From an uncultured Saprospiraceae bacterium (GTDB taxonomy: Bacteria; Bacteroidota; Bacteroidia; Chitinophagales; Saprospiraceae), in assembly GCA_938001865.1 (NCBI GenBank), contig CALLAW010000036.1, forward strand, positions 1 to 64,000: 64,000 bases of DNA, written 5' to 3'. Of the stretch, positions 45,762 to 53,520 are shown piece by piece. The notes under the pieces are model-generated. The model did not search any database. It was not told where the DNA came from and saw only the letters and a program-made list of their open reading frames with translations. A program made the translations under genes and the position numbers. Numbering within the stretch: the first letter of the stretch is position 1; every line of letters begins with the position of its first letter.

Positions 45762-47741
45762 CTAGAAATCCTCATTAGTAACTCTGTATACGACCCCGAA
45801 AGAAATCCATCGCCCTGGCATCACTGCACCAAGTACCTCTTGATACTCGACATTGCCAATATTGTGTACTTGGAAGTACAGTTTGACATTAGGCAATGTA
45901 TTATATCCAAGCTTGAAGTTGTTCAGAAGATAGGATTCTTTGATCTCTCCAATTCCTTGTAAAAACTCTGGATTACGTTGGATATAGTTACTCGCCAACA
46001 TGAAATTTAACTTGTAGATTCCAAGATTCAACACAGAAGAGAAGTTAGAGGTAGGGTGATTGGAGATATACTTAGATAACTGCCCTGTGTCAGCGTTGGT
46101 CCTCAGGTATGTATAAGCAAGTCTCATGTCAAAAAAGCTTCGCTTCAAAAACTTCCACTTCCTATCAGCTGAGACTTCAATACCTATGACATTGCTCTTG
46201 GCGATATTATCAGCATAGAGATAGACCTCTCCCTCTTGAAGATTGGAGACATTAGATATTGTGGAGGCATTCCTTTCGGAAAAATCTATCAAATTTTGAG
46301 ATGCTCTATAGAATGCTGTCGCTGAGAAATTGAATCCATAGTACTGATAAAGATCCACACCTAGATCGTAACTGTGAGACACTTCAGCTGCGAGATCAGG
46401 GTTGCCAATATTCCTCCCTGGACTAAGATTAGAGATCTGTGACGAGACGAATCGTTCGGTGAAGTCAGCTGCTCTAATAGACTTACCATAGCTTGCTCTG
46501 AACACTGCATAGTCTTCCTTCTTCCAACTGATACTCACTTGCGGCAATACTTCAGTACCAAAGTTCTCATCATGCTCAACTCTTACACCGACATTGAGAT
46601 TGACGTCTGCGCCAAATTGACGAGAACCCATTGCGTATATGCCTGAGTTGGTATTGTTATGATCGCCTCTATCCGAACTCATGATATGCTTGTCGACTAC
46701 CTGCACACCTGCGGCAAGATTGGTCCGAGTGTCTAATGAATAGATGTGATTATACTGACCTATATACTGACGAGTATTATGTGTATTGGGTGGGAAGAGT
46801 GGATTGTATACAAATAGGTCATCTACAGACTTGACACTCAGATTAACCTCCATCTTATGCTTACCTACGGAATGTAACAATGCTGCTGTACCCCAACCAT
46901 TAGTAATCGTCTCTCTTGATTCATCAAATGGTCCTGTGGTATAGAAATATTTCGCATTGAAATCTCTATAATCATAACCTGATCTCAGGAGCACCTTAGT
47001 CCGTGGACTGAACAGGTAACCGAGAGACACACTGTAAGTCCTCAAGTCAAAGTCACCATTATAGAGTGAATCTTCTGTGATACCCGCGAGATAATTAGGA
47101 TTAGTATACACTGGTCCATCTGCTATCCGAGTCATCTGAGATCCCGAGATCAACCACTTAGACTTCTTCATAATCAGTGCTGCATCAGATGAGATGAGAT
47201 TATGCTCTCCAAACGACATATCGACGAGTGACTCTAAAGATCTTGACTCTTCCGTTGCTACATATACCTTAGTCTTGATGTGAATCAACCCTCCTACAGC
47301 ATCACTGCCATATGCCACAGCTGCTGGACCTTTAATGATCTCGATATGATCAATCTCTGCCATCGAGATTGGAATATTATTATTAAAGTGTCCTGTCAAT
47401 GGGTCATTAAATCTGACATTGTCAATCAGTATCAGCACCTGCGAATAAGTACTCCCTCGTAAGCCAATATCATTCTGCACGCCAAATGGTGCTCTCATAT
47501 TCGTATTGACACCTGCTACATATCTGAGGAGTTCGTCGACTGACTGGACTGGGTACTCTATCAAGTCTGTCTGCTTGATTATCTCTACACTTCTGCCAGT
47601 CTTGTATGACTCTTGCGGTATCCTGCTTGCTGTAATCACTGCCTCTGATGAGATAGTCTCTAAGTCTTGACCATATACTGAGACATTGATACCAATGAGG
47701 CATAACAGGAGTACTGATAAAAGATTACTTATGGGGGACAT
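45762..47741 (-). CDS. TonB-dependent outer-membrane receptor (BtuB-like)
   Basis: 659 residues from ATG 47741, which gives a signal peptide ending VSVYGQ; the frame continues upstream but without sense. The plug domain has AVITASRIPQESYKTGRSVEIIKQTDLIEYPVQSVDELLRYVAGVNT split over residues 32-75, with DIGLRGSTYSQVLILIDNVRFNDP and VAYGSDAVGGLIHI. The barrel ends EVLGAVMPGRWISFGVVY. The size and the RGSxxxxVLILID pattern resemble BtuB/cobalamin or small siderophore receptors; the ligand is unknown. No cobalamin riboswitch was seen upstream. Confidence 0.85.
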   Translation of the reverse strand: MSPISNLLSVLLLCLIGINVSVYGQDLETISSEAVITASRIPQESYKTGRSVEIIKQTDLIEYPVQSVDELLRYVAGVNTNMRAPFGVQNDIGLRGSTYSQVLILIDNVRFNDPLTGHFNNNIPISMAEIDHIEIIKGPAAVAYGSDAVGGLIHIKTKVYVATEESRSLESLVDMSFGEHNLISSDAALIMKKSKWLISGSQMTRIADGPVYTNPNYLAGITEDSLYNGDFDLRTYSVSLGYLFSPRTKVLLRSGYDYRDFNAKYFYTTGPFDESRETITNGWGTAALLHSVGKHKMEVNLSVKSVDDLFVYNPLFPPNTHNTRQYIGQYNHIYSLDTRTNLAAGVQVVDKHIMSSDRGDHNNTNSGIYAMGSRQFGADVNLNVGVRVEHDENFGTEVLPQVSISWKKEDYAVFRASYGKSIRAADFTERFVSSQISNLSPGRNIGNPDLAAEVSHSYDLGVDLYQYYGFNFSATAFYRASQNLIDFSERNASTISNVSNLQEGEVYLYADNIAKSNVIGIEVSADRKWKFLKRSFFDMRLAYTYLRTNADTGQLSKYISNHPTSNFSSVLNLGIYKLNFMLASNYIQRNPEFLQGIGEIKESYLLNNFKLGYNTLPNVKLYFQVHNIGNVEYQEVLGAVMPGRWISFGVVYRVTNEDF

Positions 47742-48295
47742 TATAGTATATTTTTCTAATACAAAACTAAAGTTACAATAAGAGAGAGGCAAACAAAGTG
47801 GCCAACATCTTAGACATATCATGATTTCTCTCATTATAGTGATTGCATTCCTTACACACAGAGGAAAGACAATTTGAAAACACTGTTCAAAATAAAAACG
47901 CAAAGATGATAATATATCTGAATTGAATCGAAGAATCACATCTCTTCTTTTGTCGTGATAGTAATAAAATGACACAATACAAAAATTGTATCATTCTAAT
48001 CCCTTTGACATCAAATCGCAACCCTCAATGGCTGTGCAACACAGTGAAGATTCACAGAATCGACGCAATTGGTATCCTCTCTATGGTACAATTGGATTAA
48101 ATCAAATAAATAATTACAAAACTTAACTCCAACCTTTAAAAGAGAATATTCCAAAATAATGAAGAAAAGCAAGTAATCTACTCTCTCTAAATGCAATAAG
48201 ATAAAATCATATTCCTAGAGCTGCACCAAAATATTATTGCCTTAACAATTACATTGACAGAAGCATTGATGCTGCTATTCAAATTAAGTATACAC
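47742..48295. other. 554-bp AT-rich region without a recognised gene
   Basis: Lies between the TonB receptor start and the promoter of the aromatic operon. I find no convincing gene, tRNA or riboswitch. A near-palindrome ATACAATTTTTGTAT-like element lies at about 47978-47990. It must hold the receptor promoter. Confidence 0.4.
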
Positions 48296-48330
48296 TTTGT
48301 TGTGTTTTGCACCCAAAGCATGTACATTTG
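48296..48330 (+). promoter_or_regulatory. predicted promoter of the aromatic amino acid operon
   Basis: TTTG (48296-48299) and a following TTG (48300-48302) precede TACATTTG (48323-48330) with 23 or 20 bp spacing, both within the Bacteroidota TTG-N17-23-TAnnTTTG range. The start site expected a few bases later would put the leader peptide ATG (48337) at or near the 5' end of the mRNA. Confidence 0.55.
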
Positions 48331-48336
48331 ACTATT

Positions 48337-48393
48337 ATGAATAATTATACAAGCACAGTGAGCTATCTCTATTTCTTCTATTACGAAGGATAA
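48337..48393 (+). CDS. Tyr/Phe-rich leader peptide of an attenuator
   Basis: An 18-codon reading frame encodes MNNYTSTVSYLYFFYYEG and stops with TAA. Seven of 18 residues are aromatic (Tyr at 4, 10, 12, 15, 16; Phe at 13, 14), and six of them fall in codons 10-16. It lies between a predicted promoter and a strong terminator, directly ahead of pheA. Its codons would sense charged tRNA-Tyr and tRNA-Phe through ribosome stalling. The composition, position and the structures downstream together make this more than chance. Confidence 0.8.
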   Translation: MNNYTSTVSYLYFFYYEG

Positions 48394-48460
48394 AGAACTC
48401 TATGCTTGTAATGTACTTGAGAAGAAATAGAGTTTGATATATCAAGCTCTATTTTTTTTT
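48367..48460 (+). promoter_or_regulatory. transcription attenuator with alternative antiterminator pairings
   Basis: The 5' arm of the terminator can pair elsewhere. Segment A (48367-48379, CTCTATTTCTTCT, inside the leader codons) is the exact complement of 48420-48432. Segment D (48396-48403, AACTCTAT, 3 bp after the leader stop) is the exact complement of 48427-48434. Both partners overlap the terminator arm 48425-48437. A ribosome stalled on Tyr/Phe codons leaves D free and blocks the terminator; one that reaches the stop codon covers D and lets it form. The mechanism is inferred. Confidence 0.75.
48425..48460 (+). terminator. intrinsic terminator of the aromatic leader
   Basis: 13-bp stem (48425-48437 with 48442-48454; one G-U pair), 4-base loop TATA, and a run of nine T at 48452-48460. 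It ends 14 bp before the pheA start, so it acts before the structural genes. Confidence 0.85.
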
Positions 48461-48474
48461 ATGCTAAAGTGTAA

Positions 48475-49347
48475 ATGCAAATGACACATCCAAAGGTCTA
48501 TATCCAAGGTCATGAAGGCTCATTCCATGACGCAGTTGCTCGGAGATACTTCGGTGATAAGATCCAAGTGATCCCTTGTGATACATTTGACGAACTGGGA
48601 CGTAATCTGAGTCAAGGGAGTGACCAAGACTCTGCGGTTATGGCAATAGAGAACTCTATCGCGGGATCACTACTGGCTAACTATAAGCTCCTCAGAGAGC
48701 ACCGACTGACCATCAATGGCGAAGTATACAAGAGGATACAACTCAATCTCCTAGCGATGCCTGGGCAATCACTCCACCAAATAAAAGAAGTAAGATCTCA
48801 CCATATGGCTCTCAAGCAATGCAGTCAATACTTGCATGAGCACGACCACATCAAGCTAGTAGAGACATCAGATACAGCATTGGCTGCTAAGCACATAGCG
48901 GAGAGTAATGAAACTGGGGTCGCCTGTATCGCAAGTATACAAGCAGCAAATCTTTACAATCTGGAAGTCCTCGCAGACAGGATCGAAGACATCAACCTCA
49001 ATTATACTCGATTCTTCATCCTCAATAAATCTATACAAGATACAGGTGCTTGCGATAAAGCTACCATCTGGATACGTATCAGCCACCAGCCAGGTAGTCT
49101 GGTGGCAGTATTGAGCACCTTTGCAGACTTGCAGATCAATGTCAGTAATCTGCAATCGTTCCCAGTACACGGTCAGTTCAATGCCTATTACTTCCATATA
49201 GACCTAGAATTTGAGTCATTAGATCATTACAATGAAGCGATGGTAAGACTCCAAGGACTCACCAGCGGACTCCACCAACTCGGACTCTATCCTCGGGCAG
49301 ACGTCTCAGCAATCTTGCGAAATCAATTAGTGAATTATATGCTATGA
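48475..49347 (+). CDS. pheA: prephenate dehydratase PheA
   Basis: 290 residues, no chorismate mutase domain. The catalytic domain begins VYIQGHEGSFHDAVARRYFG and contains the TRF motif (NYTRFFIL) whose Thr is essential in the family. The C-terminal ACT domain (ISHQPGSLVAVLSTFADLQINVSNLQSFP) normally binds Phe for feedback inhibition. The usual ESRP of this domain reads QSFP, a variation I believe is common in Bacteroidota. It turns prephenate into phenylpyruvate. It is the first structural gene behind the attenuator and overlaps the aminotransferase by 4 bp. Confidence 0.93.
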   Translation: MQMTHPKVYIQGHEGSFHDAVARRYFGDKIQVIPCDTFDELGRNLSQGSDQDSAVMAIENSIAGSLLANYKLLREHRLTINGEVYKRIQLNLLAMPGQSLHQIKEVRSHHMALKQCSQYLHEHDHIKLVETSDTALAAKHIAESNETGVACIASIQAANLYNLEVLADRIEDINLNYTRFFILNKSIQDTGACDKATIWIRISHQPGSLVAVLSTFADLQINVSNLQSFPVHGQFNAYYFHIDLEFESLDHYNEAMVRLQGLTSGLHQLGLYPRADVSAILRNQLVNYML

Positions 49348-50495
49348 TAAGAAGTAGTCAAAGAGTCGCAGAGATCAAGCCATACTATTTTGCAACAAAG
49401 CTTAAAGCAATCGCTGCCTTGAATGCAGATGGTGCTGACATTATCAATCTTGGTATAGGGAGTCCTGACTTATCTCCACCTGATGAAGCCCTGGAGACAC
49501 TTACACAATCACTCACGGTAAATGCTGTACACCAATACCAGTCATACTATGGACTACCACAGCTCAGAGAAGCTATTAGAGACTTCTACCTGCGATACTA
49601 TACTACTCAGGTAAATGGCATCGATCACATACTCCCACTCATCGGGTCTAAGGAAGGCATCATGCATATCAGTATGGCATATCTCGACCCAGGTGACCAA
49701 GTACTGATCCCCAACCCTGGATATCCATCGTATGCAGCCTGTACTCAACTTGCAGGTGGTCAACCGATCTCTTACAATCTGAGTGCAGCCAATGGTTGGT
49801 CTCCAGACATCTCATCCCTCGAGACTCTCGATCTGACAAGAGTCAAACTGATGTGGATTAACTCTCCTCATATGCCTACAGGATCAATCATCCCTACAGA
49901 GACATTAGAAGCATTAATTGCATTTGCTCACAAGCACTCTATCCTACTCTGCCATGATAATCCCTATGCATTTATCTTGAATGATCAACCGACTAGCCTA
50001 CTCTCCTTGCCTCTAGCCGATCAGTGTGTCATAGAACTCTTCTCGATGAGTAAAGCATTCAATATGGCCGGTTGGAGAGTCGGAGCTGTGATCAGTACGC
50101 CTAAGCTTCTCGACCCTATCATACGCTTCAAGAGCAATATGGACTCGGGGATGTTCAAGGCAGTACAGCTGGCAGCTGTGGCAGCTCTCAAGTGTGAGCC
50201 TACATGGTTTGACTCACTCAATGCCACTTACCAGAGCCGAAAAGAAATAGCATACAATATCTTGGATAGTATCAACTGTGAGTATACCAAGGATCAATCT
50301 GGCATGTTTGTCTGGGCTAAGCATCCACAGCTGACAGGACGTCAACTCTCTGATCAGATTCTTGCTGAGAGTCGAGTCTTCATCACGCCTGGATTTATCT
50401 TTGGTGATCAAGGCAGTGACTATGTCAGACTCTCACTGTGCAGCCCTATCAATCGCTTAGAAGAAGCTCACCAACGTATCATCGAATCACTATGA
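49344..50495 (+). CDS. class I/II aminotransferase (aromatic branch)
   Basis: 383 residues, fold type I. The PLP lysine lies in FSMSKAFNMAGWRVG. The cofactor-binding residues appear in MWINSPHMPTGS (where NxP is usual) and CHDNPYAF. By its place between pheA and tyrA it most likely transaminates phenylpyruvate and 4-hydroxyphenylpyruvate to Phe and Tyr. The sequence alone would allow other substrates. It is joined to both neighbours by ATGA overlaps. Confidence 0.85.
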   Translation: MIRSSQRVAEIKPYYFATKLKAIAALNADGADIINLGIGSPDLSPPDEALETLTQSLTVNAVHQYQSYYGLPQLREAIRDFYLRYYTTQVNGIDHILPLIGSKEGIMHISMAYLDPGDQVLIPNPGYPSYAACTQLAGGQPISYNLSAANGWSPDISSLETLDLTRVKLMWINSPHMPTGSIIPTETLEALIAFAHKHSILLCHDNPYAFILNDQPTSLLSLPLADQCVIELFSMSKAFNMAGWRVGAVISTPKLLDPIIRFKSNMDSGMFKAVQLAAVAALKCEPTWFDSLNATYQSRKEIAYNILDSINCEYTKDQSGMFVWAKHPQLTGRQLSDQILAESRVFITPGFIFGDQGSDYVRLSLCSPINRLEEAHQRIIESL

Positions 50496-51349
50496 CTAGA
50501 GTAACAATTATCGGACTCGGACTCATCGGAGGATCTCTAGCACTTGATCTCAAGAGTCAACTCAATATCTCTGTAACTGGAGTGGATAATAATCCTAGCA
50601 ACCTCCAACTCGCATCAGAGCTCAATCTAGTAGACAAGGTCCAATCACTCGATGACAGTCTGGTCAACGCAGATATCGTCATCATCGCTATCCCTGTAGA
50701 TAGCATCGAAGATCTCCTGCCACAGATCCTTGACAAAGTCAATGAGACGACTGTAGTGCTCGATGTAGGTAGCACCAAGACTGACATCTGCAAGGCCGTC
50801 AGATCGCATCCCAATCGAAGGCAGTATGTCGCTGCTCACCCTCTAGCTGGTACAGAATACAGTGGACCTCAAGCAGCAATTACAGGACTCTTCAGAGGAA
50901 AGAAAAATATCATCTGCGATAAAGAACTCTCCGACCCAGAGGCAGTAACCTTGACTACCAAACTCTTCAATAGCATAGGAATGCAGACATACTATCTCTC
51001 GAGTGAGTCTCATGATAAGCATCTGGCATATGTCTCGCATCTCTCACATATCACCTCATTTACCCTGAGTCTGACAGTCCTAGACATAGAGAAAGATGAC
51101 GAACAGATTCTCAATCTAGCCAGTACAGGATTTGACTCTACAGTAAGATTGGCAAAGAGTAATCCTAAAACATGGACACCAATCCTCGTGAAAAACAATG
51201 AACACCTCAGCTTAGCTATAGGTCAATATATCGAACATTTACAAGAGTTCAAACGAGCTCTCGAACAAGAAGATAGAGCACATACTGAGGCTCTAATGCT
51301 CAAGGCAAATACAATCAAACACCTCCTCAATAAATCAGAAAAATTATGA
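50492..51349 (+). CDS. tyrA: prephenate dehydrogenase TyrA
   Basis: 285 residues from ATG 50492, which overlaps the aminotransferase stop as ATGA; an ATG at 50438 lies inside the upstream gene. The Rossmann motif is IIGLGLIGGSLA, followed by VLDVGSTKTDI, and HPLAGTEYSGP carries the catalytic His. It oxidises prephenate to 4-hydroxyphenylpyruvate. No ACT or chorismate mutase domain is present. Confidence 0.93.
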   Translation: MTRVTIIGLGLIGGSLALDLKSQLNISVTGVDNNPSNLQLASELNLVDKVQSLDDSLVNADIVIIAIPVDSIEDLLPQILDKVNETTVVLDVGSTKTDICKAVRSHPNRRQYVAAHPLAGTEYSGPQAAITGLFRGKKNIICDKELSDPEAVTLTTKLFNSIGMQTYYLSSESHDKHLAYVSHLSHITSFTLSLTVLDIEKDDEQILNLASTGFDSTVRLAKSNPKTWTPILVKNNEHLSLAIGQYIEHLQEFKRALEQEDRAHTEALMLKANTIKHLLNKSEKL

Positions 51350-52425
51350 GTGCTAAAAAGGAAAAAACATGGTTAACTCGGACCAAGAGACCAATCGTCA
51401 TCGCTGGCCCATGTAGTGCCGAGAGTGAAAATCAAGTCATGGAAACAGCCAAACGGCTAAAAACGACTGGTAAGGTAGACATCTATCGAGCTGGGATATG
51501 GAAGCCAAGGACTCGGCCAAACTCATTTGAAGGAGTAGGTGTGGTAGGTCTTCCGTGGGTCAAAAGAGTAAAAGAGGAAGTGGGATTCCCCGTCACAGTA
51601 GAGGTGGCTAAGGCATCACATGTAGAGCAGGCACTGAGTTTTGGGATCGATATCCTCTGGATAGGTGCCCGTACGACTGTCAATCCATTCGCTGTACAAG
51701 AGATTGCCGATGCACTCAGAGGTGTTGATATCCCTGTACTCGTGAAGAATCCGATCAATCCTGATGTAGCACTGTGGATCGGAGGGATCGAGAGACTAGA
51801 GAAGGCAGGAATCAAGGAGGTAGGAGCAATCCATCGAGGATTTTCTAACCATGGTGAGAAATACTATCGCAACAGACCTCAATGGCACATAGCATTAGAA
51901 TTCAAAAACAAACGTCCTGATATCCCACTCATCAATGACCCAAGTCACATCTGTGGACGTAGAGATATCCTCCAAGATGTAGGACAGAAAGCAATGGACT
52001 TGGACTTCGATGGACTCATGATAGAGTCTCATATCGATCCAGACAATGCATGGAGTGATGCCAAGCAACAGATTACTCCAGAGACACTCGGACAGATGAT
52101 AACGGAGATGGCACTGAGGCAAGACTTCGAAGATGTCCTCCCTATGCAAGGCGAACTTGATTATCTGCGATCAGAGATCAACCATCTCGACGACGAACTG
52201 ATCAATATCCTTGGCAATAGGATGGCAGTTGCTCGTAAGATTGGAAGTTACAAGAAGGACAATAACATGACTATCTACCAACCAAAACGATGGAAAAATA
52301 TCATGGACAAAGGATCAAAACTTGCTGAAACCAATCAGCTAAGTGATGACTTCATCAAGGCATTATTTGAGGCGATACACATCGAAAGTATCAACCAACA
52401 AGAAAAAATATTCAAAAACAAATAA
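51346..52425 (+). CDS. bifunctional DAHP synthase / chorismate mutase (type II)
   Basis: 359 residues. Residues 1-265 are a DAHP synthase of the AroF/KDO8P-like group: IVIAGPCSAESE, the metal Cys/His region and NDPSHICGRRD. Residues 270-355 are an AroQ chorismate mutase: YLRSEINHLDDELINILGNRMAVARKIGSYKK. It catalyses the first step of the shikimate pathway and the branch step from chorismate to prephenate; the mutase domain often mediates feedback control. It is the last gene of the operon. Confidence 0.93.
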   Translation: MSAKKEKTWLTRTKRPIVIAGPCSAESENQVMETAKRLKTTGKVDIYRAGIWKPRTRPNSFEGVGVVGLPWVKRVKEEVGFPVTVEVAKASHVEQALSFGIDILWIGARTTVNPFAVQEIADALRGVDIPVLVKNPINPDVALWIGGIERLEKAGIKEVGAIHRGFSNHGEKYYRNRPQWHIALEFKNKRPDIPLINDPSHICGRRDILQDVGQKAMDLDFDGLMIESHIDPDNAWSDAKQQITPETLGQMITEMALRQDFEDVLPMQGELDYLRSEINHLDDELINILGNRMAVARKIGSYKKDNNMTIYQPKRWKNIMDKGSKLAETNQLSDDFIKALFEAIHIESINQQEKIFKNK

Positions 52426-52470
52426 CTCAAAGACCTCTTCTCTGTCATCTGTCAAGCAGAAGGGGAAGAA

Positions 52471-52511
52471 GATGAGTCAATACTCCCTCAAAAACGGTGT
52501 ATTGACTCATC
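52471..52511. terminator. perfect 13-bp inverted repeat after the aromatic operon
   Basis: Arms GATGAGTCAATAC (52471-52483) and GTATTGACTCATC (52499-52511), 15-base loop, 45 bp after the operon end. No T run follows, so it may be a Rho-type or processing hairpin rather than a classic terminator. Confidence 0.5.
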
Positions 52512-52633
52512 CTAAAACCCCGTCAAAAGTTATTGTGAATTGACTGATTTGAGAATTGACTCGTGTAGAACATTGGGTTACTGACCACGCTATGCTGTGA
52601 TCTCAGATGCAGTAAACTGTACTGTTTTGGGCT

Positions 52634-52945
52634 TTACAATCTGATAAGATATCCGATAGAAACTATAAGTGCAAAGCAAAGGCTTATGAGATAGACTAAG
52701 ACATTGCGTTCTGTGAAGAGTACTTCGATAGAATTGCCCCAGACTCCCATCCAGACTATTGCATTCAATATGAGGACAGCGCCAAAAGTAACTCCTAGAG
52801 AACCGAGCAATCCATATAAGATCGACCCAGCAGATCTTGGATGAGCAAACTTAGGATGCAACCGTCGATAATAAAATCTCACGGCAACTATGATAAGTAT
52901 CCCAAAAGCTAGATTGTGTAAGATCGGATAGAGATAAGCGTCCAT
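52634..52945 (-). CDS. small integral membrane protein
   Basis: 103 residues with three hydrophobic segments (LAFGILIIVAVRFYY, GLLGSLGVTFGAVLILNAIV, VLVYLISLCFALIVSIGYL). No family recognised. It follows the DUF2141 gene by 5 bp on the same strand and is likely cotranscribed. Confidence 0.55.
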   Translation of the reverse strand: MDAYLYPILHNLAFGILIIVAVRFYYRRLHPKFAHPRSAGSILYGLLGSLGVTFGAVLILNAIVWMGVWGNSIEVLFTERNVLVYLISLCFALIVSIGYLIRL

Positions 52946-52950
52946 CTTGA

Positions 52951-53358
52951 TTATTGTGGTCGCAGGGTCAAAGACATACTCTCCGTTAGCTCAAATGTCG
53001 CGTCAGTATAAGGTGGAGCCTTAAACACAGCCTTTGCTCCAGACGAAAATCCAAATACCTCTTTGGGGTAACCGACGAGATTGTATTCCATCTTGCCACT
53101 ATCATTCGCATCATGATAAAACGAGATGGCATAAGTCCCTGATTCCAAATTGGGAATTTCCAATGTTGCTGACCGATCAGACTCAACTAGAGCTTTATCA
53201 CCATATGGAGCATCCTCTAACCAGAGATCAGGTCCATCATAGAGTCCAATATAGACACTACCAGTAGCACTTGGCAGATCCGTAATAGTGACAGTAAGTG
53301 TATGATTATCCTCCACTTGTGCAACTAATATTAACAATGAAACTATAAGACTTATCAT
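52951..53358 (-). CDS. DUF2141 exported protein
   Basis: 135 residues with a short signal peptide (MISLIVSLLILVAQ). The core TLTVTITDLPSATGSVYIGLYDGPDLWL and the C-terminal GTYAISFYHDANDSGKMEYNLVGYPKEVFGFS are the DUF2141 pattern, a beta-sandwich periplasmic family of unknown function. It pairs with the small membrane protein gene downstream. Confidence 0.8.
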   Translation of the reverse strand: MISLIVSLLILVAQVEDNHTLTVTITDLPSATGSVYIGLYDGPDLWLEDAPYGDKALVESDRSATLEIPNLESGTYAISFYHDANDSGKMEYNLVGYPKEVFGFSSGAKAVFKAPPYTDATFELTESMSLTLRPQ

Positions 53359-53520
53359 ATCTAAAAGATGTTATGGCTGTGATCAAGTTAAACGTAACTA
53401 TTACATCTTCGGTTGCTCAAAACACCATTTTTGACGAAAGTCATAGAAAAGATTATCACCTAGACTTACCTTTAACTACGATACTAATTACTCAATCAAT
53501 TAACTCAGATAATTAATAAG

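Noticed and set aside
47742-48120. Cobalamin riboswitch upstream of the TonB receptor
   Set aside because: Checked because the receptor resembles BtuB; a GGCCACT stretch exists on the minus strand but the other conserved B12-box elements are absent.
48011-48196. Minus-strand frame of 61 codons in the large AT-rich gap
   Set aside because: No signal, domain or coding composition.
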